Of a stretch of 64,000 nt of DNA, positions 10,821 to 20,885 are shown in pieces. The translations under genes and the position numbers were made by a program. Under the pieces are notes generated by a model. That model was not told where the DNA came from, ran no database searches, and was given only the letters and a program-made list of their open reading frames with translations. Position 1 is the first letter of the stretch, and every line of letters starts with the position of its first letter. This DNA comes from Urechis unicinctus. Its lineage: Eukaryota; Annelida; Polychaeta; Xenopneusta; Urechidae. The stretch spans positions 11,413,091 to 11,477,090 of the forward strand of contig CM067346.1 in assembly GCA_034190875.2 (NCBI GenBank), written 5' to 3'.

Positions 10821-12361
10821 GTTTTTCAAATTGTGACATTATTTACTGAGATTTGGTTGGGTTAAATCGTGGAATCGTGGAAACCCTCTTAGTAGTCACA
10901 GCCTCGATTTTGGACCATATTTAGCGTTGCCCATGTACGAGAAGGCTTTTCTACGCGTTTTCAAACTTTAGTTCGGCGGCCCATCGCGTGTCTTTTCCGA
11001 CGATTGATGAGGCAAAATCCCTTTTGAATCAGTCTGGCAAAGTAAAGAACTTACTTTTTGCGGAGCATAGTTTGTCTAGATTATATGATATACAGTTTAG
11101 TGAAAATTGTATGGCATATTTGTGACTTATGGATGATAACATCACACCCCATGTCAATCCATTTGCACAACCGATATTTGCGTACTCCAATCGAAGTACG
11201 CCGTACCATGATTGTTTCAAATATCGCTTGTTGTCCACCCGGGTCTGATTGAGAGTGTTCATATACGTGTTGTGTTTAAAAATGAATGTTCTTCTCAAAT
11301 AGAACAACAAAGCAGCAAGGTGTTTGATATTGAAAAGAATGCCCCCAAAACACCACAACAGCAAGTTTTCATACTTTTGTTGGCCTGTTCTGTTCGAGTT
11401 TTGGAAAAATTTGTTTCTTGTTTTTATTGGATGTTAGGTTATTATTTAAGGCTTTACAGATGGAAACGAGCATCATTACATATGTAATGAACATTATCAT
11501 TTTAGCACACTTAAGGTTTACCAGATATGGAATGGATTGTTCACAAAATCACAGGGTCACGATCAGGTTGTATTGAAATTTACTATGCTTTATTACAAAT
11601 ACTTCCATAGCAATGTGGACAGTAGTCATAAGAATATTCCTCATCTGTAAACTTCATGATGGTGTTTATCCTACATGCTGCTAATAATTGAGTTTCTATC
11701 GGCCAAATCATATGCCTTTAACAATATATCATGCAGATCCATATTTTGTGAAGGAGTGGAGGAACAGCAATGTTTGAGTTAATTTTATTTTAGAAATAAT
11801 TCTCAAGTAGCAGATTGTGTTCAAAATCACATATGTAAAATATTTGGTATTACATAATAGGATACCGAATCCCCGAATCCCCGAGTGCAGGTACATTATA
11901 AATCAATTACCAGTATTATAATGAGACAGATAATGATAACAAGTACAGTAACGTTATGACTGTTTGACAGCTAAAGGTATATGTATGATGTTGATGCAAT
12001 AAGTGAGATACAAAACTATGATATGTCTAGGACAGGTTACACAACGCATGATAAAGCTACTTAAATAGGTCATGACACAGATAGGATTAATTGATATACC
12101 TATACATGTACAGACATACATATTACAACAGTGAGTGTTGAATGACAAAACTAGAGGAAAGCATGTACAAAAGGTGGGATGGCATTGAAAACGGAAGGGG
12201 GGGGGAATGGGAGTGCAAATTGATGTGATCTCGTTGAAATCTAATTGAAAAAGACAAAGAAGTGCTGGTTACCTGACCATATCCGCGCGGGATTTAATTG
12301 GGGCAGCCTCTAAAGAGAAAAGATAAGGACTTATGCGATAACATTTACAAATTCGACAAAT

Positions 12362-12872
12362 TCAACCTATGTTTTCATGAAAATGGAATCCAGAATAAAA
12401 TATTCTCTCTGTCTCTGTTGTTTGGAATGGAATATATTGGAAAAAATTACTTAAACTTTCAGACATCCAAAGTGGAAACACCACACATGTTAAATACATA
12501 TTGTCTACATAGCTGATGAATGCCGCGAGAGCGGAAACGAGAGAGAGAAGAGGATAATATGCAAAAGTCTTATGAACTTGTTCAGCGATGTGAGGGCAAT
12601 ATTCTGGTTGAGTATATAGACGAGAACAGGCAAGACCTGGTACACCTCTCACAGGAATAGCTTCTTCATTGAGAGAGCTGTAACCAACTTTCAGCGGCTT
12701 GGAAGGCGGCTCCATGGACTTATCACTAACGGCTGAAGGAATGTTCAAGTCTGGATAGATTACATCCACTTCATCAATGCATGATTGACAGAACTTAGGA
12801 GCAGTTTTTGTGTAATGGACAGATTCTGTTTTTCTTTGACACCACTTGGAAATTTTAATTTCAGGTTGGAAA
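12362..12872 (-). CDS. Hypothetical ORF of the tandem element (copy C)
   Basis: Counterpart of the minus-strand ORF in copy B. Residues from the Cys-containing start to SESLSNFF agree; the end differs because a poly-A run (plus strand near 12442) is two bases shorter. The first codon after the Met changes from Glu to Val. Function unknown. Confidence 0.3.
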
Positions 12873-13689
12873 TTTTAATTTCAGGTTTCCAGTTTCCAAA
12901 CATCCTCATTGACATTGTGATTGAAGGCTTTCAGAAGAACACCGTCTTGAATATGGCTTGGCCCATAGCTGTTCCATTCTGAAAAAAACAAACAAAAGTA
13001 AATCAGATACTGGCTAGTCAAATACATAACATTAAATATTATAATCTATGTTTAAGTACACAACACAAACCAGCAATTCCTGTGAGATTGTTTTATATCA
13101 CCCTCTACTAATAGACTAAATCATATTCGGTTTGAAATATTGACATTGTCACTTCAAGCCGTGCACGACAAATTCCAAAACAAATTATCTTATAACTTGC
13201 GATTCGGTCGTATGATTCATAAGTGTCATTCTTTTATCTGTATACGATCTACTATCAGAATATGGCACCAATTCAAAAGGAAGCACACCGTACTTCGATT
13301 TAAGTACGATCGCATCACTACGCCATTGTTTCAGAAAAATCATTCAACAGTGGTGTTATTTATTAGCGATAGCTCATTAATATGCCATAGAATTTTGAAT
13401 AACATATAATGTATCATTAGATGATATACTTGTAAATTAGAAAACATAGACCTTACCTCTGCCATGTTGATGTGTGTACAAAATTTATACCATGAACGCA
13501 GAAAAACTTGAAGTCGCTGTCGAATAATGGAAGTGAAAACTCTTCTTGTGAAGGCCCAATATCGCCCACAACAACAGATTTGGTTTCAAATGTAGGCCAT
13601 AATATATTTGCATAATTAAATCGTTCAAAGCCAATCACATTTCAGAAAATAATGTCATAAAATGCAAAACAGCAGAGGGCGGTGGCACG

Positions 13690-13787
13690 ACTATCATGCG
13701 TACCTCAATCGAGGTGCGCCGTACTGGGAACGAGGTACGTACTTCGATCGAGGTACGTACTACGTTCTGCGGTCAGTCCGCGACCTG
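13690..13787. repeat. Right terminal inverted repeat of the tandem element
   Basis: Contains GTACGTACTTCGATCG, a near copy of the palindrome, and ends GTCAGTCCGCGACCTG. The last three bases (CTG) complete the CAGGTC/GACCTG pairing but are absent at the B/C junction, so they may be flanking sequence. Confidence 0.7.
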
Positions 13788-14360
13788 ATAACTATCTAGA
13801 ATCATTTAGTGGAAGTTATGTATATTGAGTTAACATTAGGCAAAAAATAACAGATTTGGCCCCAAAAAACCAAAATTCTGGGAGGGTACTAAGCACCCAC
13901 TAGGATTCCCAAATCTGTATTCACTATACCTCCATCGGCGTTAGAACTATTTGGTGGAAGTTATGTATAATGAGGTCACGTTAAGCCAAAAATTTCACTT
14001 TAGAGTCTCCGAAACCCAAAAAATCCGGAAGGGAAACCCCAAAGATAACTCTTGTCTAGTACGAAGCACCCATTATGCTACTCAAAACTGTATTCAGCAT
14101 ACCCCAATCGGCGTTATAACTATCTCGAACCATTTGGTAGAACTTTTGTATAATGAGGTAACTTTGAGCCCAAAATCTCACTTTGGACCCGCTGAAACCA
14201 AATAAATGGGAAGGGAACCTCAATGATAACTCTTGTATGGTACTATGTACTCACCAGGCTACCCAAATGTGTATTCACTATACCTCTAAAAGCCAAAAAT
14301 CTCACCTTGGACCCGCTGACACAAAACGTCTGTGAGGGGAACCCCAAAGATAACTCTTGT
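13788..14360 (+). repeat. Satellite array, forward orientation (about 4 monomers)
   Basis: Diverged monomers each contain, in order: ATAACTATCTAGAACC, GGAAGTTATGTATA, CTTTGGACCCGCTGAAACC, GGGGAACCCCAAAGATAACT and TACTATGCACCCACAAGG, then the join CCATCGGCGTT. Starts at about 13788, 13941 and 14115, plus a partial one at 14290, give a period of about 155-175 bp. No coding capacity is conserved. Confidence 0.85.
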
Positions 14361-14361
14361 C

Positions 14362-14392
14362 AAGGAGGTTTCTGAACAAAGAGCACCTCCTT
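14362..14392. other. Short hairpin at the end of the forward satellite
   Basis: AAGGAGGT (14362-14369) and ACCTCCTT (14385-14392) form perfect 8-bp arms around a 15-base loop, exactly where satellite similarity stops. It may mark an element boundary; it may also be chance. Confidence 0.3.
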
Positions 14393-14573
14393 TCCTGGCT
14401 AACCTCAACATTAATGAGGTAAATTGTTTAAGATGCAAATGTCACCAACCGTTTACTACTTCAAATAAAATATTGCTGTCATACTGAGTCACTACTTATT
14501 CATTGAGTGATGTTCATTGTGCATACTATGTTCTGTATGTAGGTTGCAAAGTCACATGTGTTTAAAATGGCAG

Positions 14574-14764
14574 GTTTAAGTACAACATAGATGAACAAGA
14601 GTGGCAAAAGAAAAACAGCAAAGAGTTCAAAACCTGTCCACAATGCAACAACAAGTCCAAGCGAATCTGTCATTCGTGCAAAAGCACTGTCACTGCTGTT
14701 ATGCTTAAGCACACAGAGGCAGCCAGGATCATGGAAGATACTCAGCCCTTGAAGTCACAACCTG
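14574..14764 (+). pseudogene. Candidate exon with zinc-ribbon-like CxxC pairs
   Basis: Flanked by a CAG acceptor (14571-14573) and a GTAGGT donor (14765). In the open frame it encodes FKYNIDEQEWQKKN followed by CPQCNN and CHSCKS, two CxxC pairs as in zinc ribbons, then a charged segment ending SQP. The frame is open across the whole exon. It probably belongs with the exon at 14946-15647. No function is recognised beyond possible zinc binding. Confidence 0.45.
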
Positions 14765-14945
14765 GTAGGTTCCCATGAGCATATATTCTTTAGTGAGACC
14801 TTTTGTCCCCAAAGTAATTTTTGCTTATATGGAACTTTTATATTATTATTGGTCTTGCATGTAGTCCACATCTCAATAATTAATACTACTTGTTGCAGTA
14901 CTCATGTTTTGTCATGCTGTTGGTGCTATGGTAGGTTAGGTTTGA

Positions 14946-15647
14946 GTACGGGTACTGAAAGAAGGAAAGAGCAGCTACTCCATCAAGTATGAAAGTGTTG
15001 AGTCAAGTGTTGTCCATGTCTACACAGTCAGTCACTACCCACAGGAAGCACCCAAAGTGACTGTAACCAAGCTGGTGTTTGTCAACCCCTGCTCATATAA
15101 TCCCCTAGGTGTCACGCTAAGACAGATTGGCAAGCTGGCTGGCATCAAACGATATGACGGCTATGGCGAATGGCTTGTTGTAATGTGTAATGGTGTTCTA
15201 TACGTATTGGCTGTTCAGCTGCTCCAAGTGTTCATGTCATGTACCACTTGTGGTCAAGAGGTCAAAGGAGAGTCAGCGGCCATGAATCACACCAAGGCAA
15301 ATGGAGACCGTGGTTTCTTTGACCGGGAATTTGCTTGGGTTTTGCTGCAGCCAGGGCCTGGTCATATTGAGAACAACATGCTCGAGAGTTTGGTGACGAT
15401 GACTTGGGAAGTGTTCTTTGAAGAAATGGTGGAGCTATTTAATTTTTGTTCTGACAATGCCATCGCCCATATTGCATGGGAGGCATCCAGGCGTGAACAT
15501 GTGCTGTCTCATGCCCGTACAGAACTTGCCAGCAGACAACAAGACCTTTCAGCTGCAGTTTACATGAAGAACTGCATGACAGAAATGAAGGACCCAAATT
15601 ATGCATTCATGTACAACTGTGTGTTTAAACTGATGGGGTTATACTGA
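14946..15647 (+). pseudogene. Fragment of an unrecognised, probably transposon-borne protein
   Basis: The frame is open from a TGA at 14943 through YSIKYESVESSVVHVYTV, VTKLVFVNPCSYNP, CTTCGQEV (a CxxC pair), REFAWVLLQPGPGHIE and MTWEVFFEEMVELF to a stop at 15647. Codon use and composition look like a true gene. The GTG at 15057 is only an internal Val, so the true start lies in earlier exons. The frame ends exactly where the inverted satellite begins (about 15636), so the C-terminus has been lost to a rearrangement. I have an impression of similar multi-copy proteins in marine invertebrate genomes but cannot name the family or its role. Confidence 0.55.
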
Positions 15648-16860
15648 ATACAGATTTGGGTAGCCGTGTGGGTGTATAGTAACAGACTATAGATACTTTT
15701 GGGGTTCCCGTCTCTGAGTTTTGTTTTCATCGGGTGCAAAGTGAGATTGACTGTTTACTCAATATACATTACTTCCACTGATTGGTTCCTAGTGAGTGCA
15801 TAGTAACAGACAAAGGTTACTTTTGGGGTTCCCCTCCCAGTTTTTGTGTTTTGGGGGCCAAATGTGTGGTTTTTGACTTAATGTTATTGAGTTATTTACT
15901 CAATATACGTACCTCCTACCGAATTGTTCTAGATACTTAAAACGCCGATTGGGGTATACTGAATACATTCGTGGGTAGCCTTGTGGGTGTATAGTAACAT
16001 ACAACAATTACTTTAAAGGTTCCCCTTCCAGAATCTTGGTTTTAGCGATCCAAAGTGAGATCGTTACTTCCACTTAAAGATTCTAGATATTTTAATCGCC
16101 GATGGGGGTATAATGAATACAGTTTTTGGTAGCCTTGTTGGTGCATAGTAACCGAAGATAGTTACTTTAGGGAATCCCCTACCAGATTTATGGTTTCAGC
16201 AGGTCCAAAGTGAGATTTGTTGGCTTAACGTGACCTCAATACACATAACTTCCACTAAATGGTTCTAGATGGTTATAACGCCGATAGGGTTATACTGTAC
16301 ACAGTTTTGGTTAGCCTTGTCGGTGCATAGTAACAATAGTCAATTTTGTGGTTCCTCTCCCAGATATTTGGTTTCAGCGGGTCTAAAGTGAGGCATTTGG
16401 CCTAACTGGATCTCAATATACATTGCCTTCACTAAATTGTTTTAGATAGTTATAACGCCGATGGGGGTATTCTGAATAAAATTTTGGGTAGCCTTTTGGG
16501 TGCATACTAACAGACAATAGTTAATCTAGGGGTTTCCTCCCCCGCACCCCGATTTTTGTTTTCATTGGGTCGAGAGTGATATTTTGGACAACAATTTTAG
16601 TTACTAACAATAACAACTTTTGGGATTTCCCTCCCAGATTATTGGTTTCAGTGGGTCCAAAGTGCGATTTTGGACCCAATGTTTACTCAATATACATTAC
16701 TTCCAATAAATGGTTCAAGATACGCTGATGAGGTATAATGTTTTGTGTAGCTCTACGGGTGCATAATAACAGACAATAGGTACTTTAGAGGTTCCCCTCC
16801 ACGCTAATTAGTTTCAGAGGGTCCAAAGTGAGATTTTGTGGCTTAACATGACCTTATTAA
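15636..16860 (-). repeat. Satellite array, inverted orientation (about 7 monomers)
   Basis: The same monomer as at 13788-14360, in reverse complement. The landmark CGCCGATgGGGGTAT recurs at about 15942, 16098, 16280 and 16456, and diverged at 16725, giving a period of about 156-182 bp. Monomers are strongly diverged from one another. The two opposed arrays flank the gene fragment at 14574-15647 like long inverted repeats. Confidence 0.85.
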
Positions 16861-16864
16861 AAAT

Positions 16865-17790
16865 AACTGTCCCTCCTCCACCCCGTGAGATGAAGTTGGC
16901 GGTCCAGACTCAACACAGACTTCTTGCGACAAGAGAGTGACGACACCAGACGTGAGCGGGATGAGATAAGGGAGCGTCTCAACAGTGTACGGTTGTCGTC
17001 CAAGTGTGTGGAGGTGGACGATCGCAAGTGCCGCTATTACACAGGGTTGTCGCTGGAAGTGTTCGTGGCTACCTTCACGCACTTGAATGCAAGTTCTTCC
17101 AGCTAAGACTTACTGTAAGTGCTTATCAATGACCAGTTTGTTCTTACTTTAGAAGTGGGCGGACATTATTGACCTCGACGTTCTCATCTCTTGGCCTGAC
17201 CGGGAAAACATTTACCAGACCATTCCAACCCACATCATGGACTGTTACGAGGTCTTTATCAAACGACATGTCAGCAACTATAAGCAACACACAACCATGA
17301 AGTTCCTCATTGCGTGCAGTCCCCTCGATGCCATGACATTCCTCTCTGGGGCATATGGGGGAGATAAGTGACATCCACCTGGTGAGAGACTGCGGGTTCC
17401 TCAGCCCTACCCTCCTTTACCATGGAGACCAGATCTTGGAGGACCGTGGCTTCACCATGCAGGACGAGTTGGCAGGCTGCCTCAGATTGACCTCAGAATG
17501 CCGTCTTTCCTCTATGGCCGTCTGCGGTTCCACGGAGAGGCGGTCTGGGAGTCCCATTAAAGTCCTCCATCAGGTTCCATATCGAGCGACTGATTAGCTT
17601 AATGACTAATCGGATCGCAATCCTCCAAGGGGTACTCCCACTCCATTTGATCAAATCCATCAAGGATGAAGTGGAGGAGGCTGACTTGACCAGTCTGGAC
17701 AGGGTGTCCTGGCGCAGTGCTATGCTAGCAACCCTGACTGGAAGCATCGTCTACATGAAAGTATGCAAGCACTTGGGTACTTCCCTAAGA
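16865..17790 (+). pseudogene. DDE_Tnp_4-type transposase with N-terminal HTH_4 region (ISL2EU/IS4EU-like), broken
   Basis: Pieces in three frames form one protein. 16924-17090 encodes a charged helix (RRERDEIRERLNSVRLSS) and YYTGLSLEVFVATFTHLN, the start of an HTH_Tnp_4-type domain, most of which is then deleted. 17155-17360 gives LISWPDRENIYQTIP, IMDCYEVFIKR (first catalytic Asp) and TMKFLIACSPLDAMTFLSG. A shift near 17360 leads to SDIHLVRDCGFLSPTLLYHG and EDRGFTMQDE (second Asp). After a garbled stretch, 17575-17710 encodes FHIERLI (catalytic Glu) and ILQGVLPLHLIKSIKDEVEE. The layout is that of cut-and-paste transposases often found with THAP domains in animals; no THAP is visible here. Clearly inactive. 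Confidence 0.85.
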
Positions 17791-19437
17791 GTTGATGGAA
17801 TTTGTAATCTGAATGTATATGCGCTGAGGTCTGTGGCAGGGCCACGAGGTGGTTTGTGCTCAAGAACACGAGAGTACGAGCGTAACATTGCCTGGTTGTG
17901 CACTCAGGGTATATAAAAAGTAAGTTTACACAGAGAGTGAAGACTGAATATTCTAATCATTAATGTTTTTCTGTAAGCAATGAATAGCTTCAACCATGTC
18001 CGGTAATCATACTAGACATTTACTCTTGTCAGTGCTTATTTCGCCGGCTAGTACGTCATTGAGAAATTCAACTCATTGTTTACTTAACACACTCAAGAAC
18101 TCATTGTCTTTTTAGCTATCGTTTGAAGATGGAAAGTATAAACACACTTAGAGCTTCCTCTTTTAACTGGGTCAGCAGTGCGGACAGTACCACGTCCTTC
18201 TCTCAGCCGGTGTGTTGAGGGTTCGGGAGTTTTGTCTAGTTAATTAAGTGAGAAGAGATGGGGCTGGGTCGGCCTGATTTGTGTACAGCACCGCTTGGAC
18301 TGTGGAGCCTGTCATCTGGTGACACATGAGGGAGTCAGTCTGGGTTCTGGTGTGCTCCTCTAAGTAGACGACCTGTGTCTAGATTACCGTGATGTCTGTG
18401 TGTATGTCTTGTGGGGGCTGGACTTCCACTCTGTAAGAGCTAAGGGCAAGCTCTTTGTTGTAGGTATTTCCGTTTTATAGATGATGCTGGAGCTGGTTGA
18501 TAAAACAGGCTTAGACCTATTGACAGGTTTGTCCTACACCGCAGAAAGTTAACAAGGAACGACTCCTTCTGATCTTGTCGGGGAGGCTTTGGAGGTGCGC
18601 GACGCTGCGAGCACTTGACAAGCTTGCACTTGGCAGCAAGCCTGGTTGGGCAGGCCCATCCTCTCCAAGACTGCATGAGCATGGTGCAGAATTACAACAT
18701 AGAGTGTATACTATAACTGAAATTGACCTTGACCCTCTCTATATCGGTCAACATTTTAAACTTGGTTAACATTAAATGTGACAATAATGTGACCGTATCT
18801 GCCTCTGCTGACTTTAAGACATTATATTGACTTGAATAGTGGGAACACCCAAAAACATCTCAATCAACCCGAACATGGTTGATGTTGTTTCTAAATGGTA
18901 ACAGAACACCACAAAAACGCTTTTACAGCTTTACGAATCCTGTTGTAATCTTGAACCAGGGAAAAATAATATGTTTATCTTTATCACCAAGTGCAACAGC
19001 TTGCAACATTACGGGATATGCTCTCAATTGGTTAATAGGATATCATGTTCACAGGAACTCTGTGGATAAAAGGGGCACATATATTGGTACAAGATAATAA
19101 GTTAATAAACTAGGAGGAATTTTCTTTAAAATCAGCATACATGAAATATATAGAGCTCGACTTTTTATTCTGCCTGCTGGTTAATTGAATTTATCTATTT
19201 TGTGATGACAATTATGGCTCCTACATCGAGTTGTTAGACTTGTTGATAAACTCCATAACCCGTGTCTGCATATAAGTCTTAAGCAGAACAAAAAAACTGA
19301 GGAAAAGCCCAGCAATAACAAAAGGCTAATCCGAAGACAATGAACACATCCGAACTCCAGAAGGTTTTTATGCAAAGACAGGCACAGCCATTGGCGCATG
19401 CCTCCTCTCTCCCACAAGGTCCTTTTTAATACTCTCG
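17791..19437. other. Region with no recognised gene between transposase and Polinton-like remnants
   Basis: Less AT-rich than the surroundings up to about 18700, then AT-rich. A short ORF at 18129-18218 (ATGGAAAGTATA...) and antisense frames around 18440-18680 show no family motif. The first part may be the 3' tail of the transposon ending near 17930, where TATATAAAAAGTAAG occurs. Confidence 0.4.
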
Positions 19438-19877
19438 TCAAGCCGGTCGCCACGTAGCATGGCAGCCTCGACTCATCCGCGCTGTATTAGCGAGTTGCAT
19501 CGTCAATGGTTGCCATGGCGGGGGGCTTGGTAATCGCGGTGTACATATGACTTGCAATTGCTTCCAGTTTGTTGTCTGCCAGGACTTTGACTTCATTGTG
19601 CTTTTTGGCTTGAACGAACAGCTTGCGGGTGATAAACTTCCCAGCCACTGATAGGCTGCAGCAGGCCACGGCTCAAGAACAGTGCGCGCCATGACAATGG
19701 TGGACACAAGCAACCCACCTGGCACACCCATATCTACGCTGACCGACACGAGGGCGCCATCAATAACGTCTAGTGCGCTAACCCCACGGCCATATTTACT
19801 GTAACCAGTAGCTCGTTTATCTCTCTCATTCTCGAGCTGTCTTTGCAGCCGTGTAATCTCCTCTAAGATTTAATAAC
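19438..19877 (-). pseudogene. Coiled-coil protein remnant next to the capsid-like ORF
   Basis: Minus-strand frame open from about 19877. It begins with a charged heptad-like helix (EEITRLQRQLENERDKRA), then SALDVIDGAL and a Gly/Val-rich possibly membrane-associated stretch. A frameshift near 19660 leads to CSLSVAGKFITRKLFVQAKK and KVLADNKLEAIASHMYTAI. I associate this pattern with small proteins carried by large self-synthesising DNA transposons of invertebrates, but cannot assign a function. It is divergent from the capsid-like remnant, with about 190 bp between them, as expected if both come from one element. Confidence 0.4.
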
Positions 19878-20059
19878 GGGGCTGGATCAGTAACTGGGCC
19901 GGACTGATCAGGTAGCTAAGTCACTGGCTCATTAGGCAGCTTAGGATATAGGGGTGCCGTCTAAGTAGTCTATAAATCTACAAGTCAAGTTCAATTAGGA
20001 GTGATACAACCAAACAAGTCTTTTCTCTGTTTGAATTTCTGATTGCATTGATTGTTTAA

Positions 20060-20763
20060 AAACCAATAACATTGCGGCAAAGGTTGGTCGAAAGATATTG
20101 CAGCAGCCTGTTGGCCGGCAGGCTTACTTATCCTATCGACTCATATGTTCCATTTATAACAAGAACGACTCTTATAGCATCAGTATTAGCGCCCACATCA
20201 GAAGATAACTCCATACGAATGATCTTTCCAATTGACCGCAGCGTTGTACAAAACCTGGGTCGCGCCATGATTGATAAAGCATTTCTGGCAACGAGGTCAT
20301 ATCCAATGATGACAGCGATGTTTGCCACTGTTAAGGCTACATATGGAAGACCGCACAGGAGAGCGCTTACGCCCAGTGTCAGGGTATTGACACATCAGAT
20401 GATTGTAATGTGGCCAAGATACAGGTTGGGGCCGGAGACAAGGATGAGACCGAGGTAGAAGACAGATCTATAGCTGACGCGTATGGCAGCCTGTTCCATA
20501 TCCCACTTGACTTTCAACTCCTTGAGAGTCACATGCCCTTCTTCCAGAGCGCGCTTAGCAACATGATCGAATACGAGCTCACATTCAACGACGACAGTCG
20601 TGTGATTCAGGTAACGGGGGGCACCAACGCCAGCTTCTCAATGGATGGCATCTCCCATATGTCGTTGGAGAGGGCGACTAGTGAACCAAAAGAGAATCCT
20701 AGAAAGGTTGCTGTAGGGTATAGGGGCGCCGCAGCTCGAAAAGCTAAACAGGATACGCTGTGA
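20060..20763 (+). pseudogene. Polinton/Maverick-like major capsid protein remnant
   Basis: Two overlapping frames. The first (to about 20345) contains FPIDRSVVQNLGRAMIDKAF. The second, open from about 20346, contains AKIQVGAGDKDE, YGSLFHIPLDFQLLESHMPF and FQSALSNMIEYELTFNDDSR. From recall of the family, this pattern of charged linker, IPLDF, LLESHMPF and YELTFN matches the double jelly-roll capsid proteins of Polintons/Mavericks and related adintovirus-like elements. The end after about 20650 diverges and stops early, so C-terminal parts are missing. No polymerase, protease, ATPase or integrase of such an element is present in the window. It would have been a virion shell protein; now inactive. 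Confidence 0.5.
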
Positions 20764-20795
20764 GCAGCAGCCATTAGCATATCGAAAAATGTATT

Positions 20796-20885
20796 GAGTA
20801 AGCCCTCATCGGCGGTATAACTATCTTGACCACTTAGCAGAAGCTATGTGCATTGAGGTAACTTTAAGTCAGAAACCTCACTTTG
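20796..20885 (+). repeat. Single satellite monomer, forward orientation
   Basis: ATCGGCGGTATAACTATC, then AGAAGCTATGTGCATTGAGGT and AACCTCACTTTGGA, match the first half of the monomer at 13788. It is cut at about 20885 by the start of the long-period repeat cluster, so it may be the outer edge of the region-3 mosaic. Confidence 0.75.

Larger units (their letters stand above)
5557..13787. mobile_element. Three head-to-tail copies of an unclassified inverted-repeat element
   Basis: Three nearly identical units follow one another: 5557-7690, 7691-10730 and 10731-13787. Each starts with (C)AGGTCAAAGACGAC and ends with GTCAGTCCGCGAC, except at the damaged first junction. The outer left end (5557-5650) and the reverse complement of the outer right end (13690-13787) align over about 90 bp, roughly 80 percent by eye, so the unit has terminal inverted repeats like a DNA transposon. 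Units abut with no spacer and no target duplication. No transposase was recognised, so it is probably non-autonomous or of an unfamiliar superfamily. Confidence 0.8.
10731..13787. repeat. Tandem element copy C, full length (3.06 kb)
   Basis: Nearly identical to copy B; its right end is the outer end of the cluster and runs straight into satellite monomers at 13788. Its minus-strand ORF (12362-12872) keeps frame through a three-base indel relative to copy B. High identity between B and C implies recent duplication or conversion. Confidence 0.85.

Noticed and set aside
15057-15060. GTG start for the 196-codon ORF
   Set aside because: The same frame continues upstream with protein-like sequence to 14946, so this is an internal Val codon of an exon.
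13788-16860. CRISPR array
   Set aside because: Monomers are diverged full-length tandem repeats of about 155-180 bp, without short identical repeats separated by unique spacers, in a eukaryotic context.
17355-17597. Stand-alone 80-codon gene
   Set aside because: It is one frame of the broken DDE_4 transposase, not a separate gene.
18440-18769. Cys/Lys-rich ORFs on both strands
   Set aside because: Short overlapping antisense frames with no spaced Cys pattern of a known zinc finger.
20128-20328. Minus-strand ORF opposite the capsid-like frame
   Set aside because: Shadow of the plus-strand frame; the recognisable motifs are on the plus strand.
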